Shown here: positions 23,833 through 29,802 of the stretch, in pieces | Numbering within the stretch: the stretch's first letter is position 1 | How the letters are laid out: every line of letters starts with the position of its first letter | From: Pelargonium cotyledonis | Taxonomy: Eukaryota > Streptophyta > Magnoliopsida > Geraniales > Geraniaceae | DNA length: 29,802 nt | Assembly (NCBI GenBank): GCA_036897625.1 | Contig: JAYMTA010000401.1 | Coordinates: 1 to 29,802 of the forward strand | Reading direction: 5' to 3' | The notes under the pieces: generated by a model | Told to the model about the DNA's origin: nothing | The model's input: the letters and a program-made list of their open reading frames with translations, nothing else | The model's database searches: none | Program-made: the position numbers and the translations under genes

Positions 23833-24913
23833 TTATCCACAGTAGTCCTTGTGCCTCTTAGCCTCGCATTTCGGAACCACGGCATTGCAGCGGTTGCACA
23901 CCTGTGCCGCTCCATTGCTGTGTACCGCCTTCACGTGCCCGATCAAGCCACCCAAGAATTCGTAGACATGAGTGTTATCTTCCGTGGGTTTCTCCTCTCC
24001 TTCAGTGAAAACCTTATGCTTCTGACAGATTTGGCAAGCAAATGGTCCTTTGGCAAGCCGCTTCTCATATTTCTTCAGTTTTTTGTTTATCCTGGGCAAA
24101 ATTGATAAAATAAATTATAGAGACCACAACATACTCCCCCAATCCAAATCCAGTTTTGGTAACAGAGCACTCAGCAATATTTGTAAACCAATTCAGATTT
24201 ACAGAATAACAGATAGAAAAGAGAGATTAAAAGTAATAGGCTCCAAGCGTCAGAGTACCAAATTCACGATCAACATTTTCTCGGAAACCAAACACCACAG
24301 AGAAAATGTTTTCTTATCATCCAAACAGCGTTTTCTCATCATCCAAACACTGAATAACTAAGAAAATAAAGCAATTCTGTCACATATTGAAGTTAATTTT
24401 CTAGAAATTTGACAGAAAAGAGAATCAACGAAAAATCAGTATAATAGCCACCGAAGGACATCAGAAACAGAGTACCGTGGTCGTAACATTTTCTCGGAAA
24501 CCAAGCACTACAGAGAAAATGTTTCCAAACACTGACACTAACTAAGAAACTAAAGCAAATCTGTCACATATTGAAGTTAATTTTCTAGAAATTTGACAGA
24601 AAAGAGAGAATCAACGAAAATTCAGTATAATAGCCACCGAACGAAATCAGAGACAGAGTACCGTGGTCGTAACATTTTCTCGGAAACCGTACTACCTTTG
24701 AGATCTTGTGGATACTCTTGATTCAACACACAAACACATCTGAAGCGTTAAAATCGTGAATTAGATCATGAATTGTGATATACGCAGAGCACAACTAAAT
24801 TCAAGCAAAACGGTGAGTGAAGAAGGAGATGAGGATGAGACCTGATTGAAGAGCCTAATGCAAGTTGGTGTTGCTTCTCAAAGTCGAAGAACCAGAGAGC
24901 CTTCCATATTCAT
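23833..24913 (-). CDS. Small Cys/His-rich (zinc-finger-like) protein, two exons, reading frame problem in exon 1
   Basis: Exon 2 (23833-24091) is strongly coding. It is basic at first (INKKLKKYEKRLAKGPF), then has CQIC, an acidic loop, GGLIGHVKAVH, and CNRCNAVVPKC with EAKRHKDYC at the end. Four CxxC/C and His pairs suggest one or two zinc-binding folds. I do not recognise the family or function. Exon 2 has no in-frame ATG. The upstream exon (24842-24913) has a good donor and, in the frame that joins exon 2 in phase, reads ALWFFDFEKQHQLALGSSIR. The only ATGs (24913, 24907) lie in another frame that stops after 11 codons, and the coherent frame has a TGA just before it. Removing one G in GAAGGCTCT would give M-E-A-L-W-F-F. 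So either the assembly or allele carries a 1-base insertion, or the real start is elsewhere. A TATA box and site II motifs upstream mark a real promoter. Confidence 0.6.
24272..24688. repeat. Tandem duplication (213- and 186-bp units) in the intron of the small zinc-binding-type gene
   Basis: AACATTTTCTCGGAAACC occurs at 24272, 24485 and 24671. Between these anchors the two units share long stretches such as CTGTCACATATTGAAGTTAA, TTTTCTAGAAATTTGACAGA, ATAATAGCCACCGAA and CAGAGTACCGTGGTCGT. The first unit carries about 27 extra bases, including a repeated TCATCATCCAAAC. The copies are very similar, so the duplication is fairly recent. Confidence 0.9.
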
Positions 24914-24984
24914 CTTCTCCTTCGTTGCTTAGCACCTTTTTGAGCTCTGAGTTTGTGTAATCTGGCGCGCGAGCTATGGTGCTG

Positions 24985-25110
24985 TATTTATACAAGAAAT
25001 TCAATTTGATGATAGATGAATACTAATGCGGGTCGCAGGCCTATATGTTTCGGACCAAAAGAGCCTGGGCTTAAACAGACCGGGCCCAAAAACTGTCAAA
25101 CCACGGGCCA
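24985..25110 (-). promoter_or_regulatory. Promoter of the small zinc-binding-type gene (TATA box and site II motifs)
   Basis: On the minus strand TATAAATA lies at 24992-24985, about 75 bases upstream of the first ATG. Further upstream are TGGGCT (plus-strand 25066-25071), GGGCCCA (25082-25088) and GGGCCA (25105-25110), which are site II type motifs common in plant housekeeping and translation genes. The arrangement fits transcription leftwards into 24913-23833. Confidence 0.6.
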
Positions 25111-25254
25111 TCGCTAATATTATTTTTGTTATAAACTATAAAATATTAAAACACGGTTAAGTTACATTTACATAGAGTTGACAAATTCGATTTGAACTTG
25201 TGAGCATCCATAACTCGATCCGACTTTAATCTATTCTAGCTAATTCATTTTATA

Positions 25255-25745
25255 AACAAAACAAAATTTGACATGCGACTCAAAAATCCTAAACAAATAT
25301 GATCCGAACCCGAACAAATCAAACCATATTGTTTAACAAAAAAATTAACAGGTGGACTTGAACAAATTTAATATGAACCCAAACAAATCAAATCACAATA
25401 GTTAGCTAAAAAGTAGAATTTGACATATGTGGCTTGAAACCCTACCGAAGCTATCCAAAATTGAAAGAATAAAATCATATTGTTTAACAAAAATTTAAAC
25501 CTTGACATGTTGCTCGAATATTTGAACAAATCTAATTCAAGCGCGAACAAATCAAATTACTTTGTATAACTACAAAAGTAAAATTTGGCACACAGACTTG
25601 AACAAATTATATCTAAACTCGAACAAATCAAATCACATTATTTAACCCAAAAAATAAGATTTGACACACGGCCTGAAACTTGGAACGAATATTATTCAAA
25701 ATTGAACAAATAAAAATATAAAATCACATTGTTTAGATAAAAAAA
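25255..25745. repeat. Degenerate minisatellite with a period of about 80 bp
   Basis: The core GAACAAATCAAAT(C)ACATT-GTTTAAC and a second core TTTGACACA-GG-CTTGAAC alternate. Core positions are about 25312, 25380, 25465, 25545, 25621 and 25704, giving spacings of 68, 85, 80, 76 and 83 bases. Copies are strongly diverged with indels, so this is an old array. No frame persists through it. Confidence 0.75.
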
Positions 25746-25778
25746 AATATAATTCGTCGTATGGCTTTAATCCGGAAC

Positions 25779-25803
25779 ATATATATATATATATATATAT
25801 ATA
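25779..25803. repeat. (AT)n microsatellite
   Basis: About 12 AT units directly precede the foldback element at 25817. A second, shorter AT tract lies just beyond it at about 26008-26022, which suggests the element landed in or next to an AT repeat. Confidence 0.9.
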
Positions 25804-25816
25804 GAGGAGCCTAGCT

Positions 25817-25985
25817 AATTAATTTTTGGCTTAGGCTAAGCTATTAATGAGATGGTACACCTTATTAAAAAAACTTGGATGCGGGCGGGTCGTTCTGCTC
25901 CCACCAATTCACTTGGGTGGGTATAAGTGAAAAATAATAAGGTGTCATCACCTCATTAGCTTGACTTAGCCTAAGTCAAAAATAA
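25817..25985. mobile_element. Foldback/MITE-like element with inverted repeats of about 50 bp
   Basis: The left arm (25817-25867) contains TTTTTGGCTTAGGCTAAG, then TAATGAGATGGTACACCTTA. The right arm (25934-25985), reverse complemented, contains TTTTTGACTTAGGCTAAG, then TAATGAGGTGATGACACCTT. The arms pair over almost their whole length with a few mismatches and one 4-base indel. The 66-bp centre includes CCCACCAATTCACTTGGGTG, itself partly palindromic. AT tracts flank both sides. No transposase is present, so this is a non-autonomous element. The superfamily cannot be assigned because the target duplication is masked by AT repeats. Confidence 0.7.
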
Positions 25986-26630
25986 CTTGACTCATATTCC
26001 ATTTACTCATATATATATATAGTGAAGGAGAAAATGAAATAGACACACCCACGGGCCAAACCGCTTAACTTGCGGACTATGCGGGTCGGGCTAAAAGTAA
26101 CATGGCCATCAAATAGATAACTTTTAATTTGTATAAAGCTACATAGTCATGTTTTAATTGTATAGTTACACTTTATGAATCAATTTATCACGAGTGAAAA
26201 AATAATCAAACTTGATCTTCAATTATAATTTATGTTAAGTGCATTATTGAATTTCTTCATATCGAATTTTTTTTGTTGGTACAATATGAAACATGTATCA
26301 CAAAGCAATATATATTTTTGAGAAGCAAGACAAGTGTGATTATTATTATCCAGCTAAACATTTAGATTTTTTTGTTGTTGATAAGCTAAACATTTAGTTG
26401 AGATGAACCAAGGAATAACATTAATAAAGTGAACAAAAAAAAACACACGAACCCAAGCTATGCTTGGGTTCACAAAGTTGCATAATTGCTACAAGGAAAG
26501 AAATATGCTATTGAGTAAAGGTTTTTTTTGTGTCCCAAGAACAATCCAAGATATCCTTACAAAACTTGACAACAAAATTGAAGAGTAATGATTCTAATGA
26601 AGACATAACAACCAGTCACAACTAAAAAAC
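25986..26630. other. 3' flank of the RPL11 gene and spacer
   Basis: This is AT-rich DNA. A G+C-richer patch at about 26045-26095 (GGGCCAAACCGC ... GCGGGTCGGGCT) resembles dispersed plant repeat text. A 14-bp direct repeat, AGCTAAACATTTAG, occurs at 26352 and 26384. The right part should contain the RPL11 3' UTR. Confidence 0.5.
26449..26471. terminator. Perfect 10-bp hairpin downstream of RPL11
   Basis: GAACCCAAGC, a TAT loop, then GCTTGGGTTC form a perfect palindromic stem about 160 bases beyond the RPL11 stop codon. If the 3' UTR extends this far, the transcript would carry a stable hairpin near its end. Plant Pol II termination does not normally use such hairpins, so a role in transcript stability, or none, is equally possible. 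The type label is the nearest available. Confidence 0.35.
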
Positions 26631-29135
<2,505 letters not shown>

Positions 29136-29149
29136 TGTGAAGGTCGGAG

Positions 29150-29265
29150 AAGCTGTTGCTGCGGCGGCCGCCGGTTGAGAGTTCAGTTAGTGAGGGGTTG
29201 GAGCGAGACAGAAGTCAGAGGAACGAACCCTATTATGAGGAGATCAAATGGAGCTAGGGTTTTTG
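29150..29265 (-). promoter_or_regulatory. 5' leader and telo-box promoter of RPL11
   Basis: On the minus strand, CAAAAACCCTAG (plus 29254-29265) is a telo-box (AAACCCTA), and a second AACCCTA-like word lies near 29226-29232. The DNA between it and the ATG is pyrimidine-rich on the minus strand, fitting a short leader of a plant ribosomal-protein mRNA. No TATA box is seen, as is usual for this gene class. Confidence 0.6.
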
Positions 29266-29498
29266 AAGCGCCTCTGACAATTGTGAAATTACGATAGTAC
29301 CCCCATAGCATGTGAGAATCAAGATGGTGAGACAGTACTAGAATTTTGATAGTGTATTATTGTAGGGACACAAATGACCTTGAATGTAACAAACTATGAT
29401 TTACCGTCTAAAGGTATATCTCACATTTAAATGGTTCACCGTCTAAACACATAACTACATAACTTTGATAAATTTAAATAGTAAGTTTACCCACATAT
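29266..29498. other. Spacer between the RPL11 promoter and the copia LTR
   Basis: This is AT-rich sequence with an imperfect direct repeat (CACCGTCTAAA at about 29428 and TTACCGTCTAAA at about 29401). Nothing else is recognised. Confidence 0.5.
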
Positions 29499-29802
29499 GT
29501 TCTTGGTCTACCATACAGTGGTTATTTTTTAGGGAAAGAACACTTTTATTATTAAATTAAAATAGTAAGTACAAAGTGATTTCCAAAACGATAAAATATT
29601 GAACTAGACAAGGAAAGAGTACCCCAGGCATACCCAAGGCCTACAATCACTGATTCTAAAGATGGGAGAGTATAATCATTCCTTTTTAAAGGCCTTGGCA
29701 ATAATTGTCATGACATCCGTCCTAACATACCTAAACACTCCCCCTGAGTTTGCGTCCCCCTTCAAGCATCCCAGATCCTAACGCGAGACCTAGGAAGGCA
29801 AA
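29499..29802 (-). mobile_element. Copia-type LTR retrotransposon: 3' LTR plus polypurine tract (continues beyond window)
   Basis: Read on the minus strand, CAGGGGGAG (29746-29738) is a polypurine tract immediately followed by TGTTTAGG (29737 leftwards), the canonical TG start of a copia LTR. The LTR holds a TATA-like TTTAAAAAGG and later AATAATAAAAG, a possible polyadenylation signal. It could end in ...AAGAACA at 29499 (TG/CA ends, about 239 bp). The left end and the target duplication are not certain. Bases 29747-29802 would be the 3' end of the internal region. The primer site, polyprotein and other LTR lie outside the window. Confidence 0.6.

Noticed and set aside
25255..25745. Regularly spaced repeats that could suggest a CRISPR array
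   Set aside because: The genome is a plant's, repeats are diverged and unit spacing varies from 68 to 85 bases with similar sequence throughout. This is a degenerate minisatellite.

Overview
This is nuclear DNA of a flowering plant, most likely a core eudicot (rosid). The evidence is GT-AG introns in AT-rich intergenic DNA, plant-specific gene families (a group III shaggy/GSK3 kinase, a membrane-anchored receptor-like cytoplasmic kinase, an F-box/DUF295 protein), site II and telo-box promoters on ribosomal-protein genes, and plant transposons (Stowaway-type MITE, copia LTR, Au-like SINE remnant). The species cannot be fixed from this window. I splice-modelled the genes by hand from reading frame and splice-site consensus.

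Layout, left to right. (1) 1-107: possible 3' end of a gene that enters from the left. (2) 1357-6899 (+): ten-exon gene for an organellar, probably mitochondrial, ribosomal protein uL1. It has no in-frame ATG before codon 155; an ACG in strong context sits where the start codon should be. A Stowaway-type MITE lies in intron 8. (3) 9160-11674 (+): decayed pseudogene of a receptor-like cytoplasmic kinase with a lost P-loop, broken frames and mutated catalytic motifs. (4) 13770-18707 (+): intact twelve-exon group III GSK3/shaggy-like kinase of 418 aa with a GA-repeat leader. (5) 19523-20776 (-): single-exon F-box/DUF295 gene with an internal tandem duplication. (6) About 21940-23190: probable LTR-retrotransposon remnant. 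(7) 23833-24913 (-): two-exon gene for a small Cys/His-rich protein whose first exon is out of frame with its only good ATG; its intron carries a tandem duplication. (8) 25255-26022: degenerate ~80-bp minisatellite, an (AT)n tract and a foldback element. (9) 26631-29135 (-): five-exon gene for cytosolic 60S ribosomal protein L11 (uL5), 182 aa, whose first coding exon appears to be only the ATG. (10) 29499-29802: right-edge copia-type LTR with polypurine tract, minus orientation, continuing out of the window.

How the genes relate: nothing here is an operon or gene cluster. Two genes serve translation, one organellar and one cytosolic, and both have ribosomal-protein-type promoter motifs. The GSK3-like kinase and the F-box gene converge and share the 18708-19522 interval. 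From memory, Arabidopsis has a mitochondrial L1 gene, an RPL16/L11 gene and a kinase like the one decayed here close together on two duplicated segments (around At2g42710-At2g42740 and At3g58690-At3g58700), so this looks like conserved microsynteny in which the local kinase copy has died. I found no clearly novel multi-gene system. The most notable signals are the ACG start, the decayed kinase, the frame problem in the small zinc-binding-type gene and the ATG-only first exon of RPL11.
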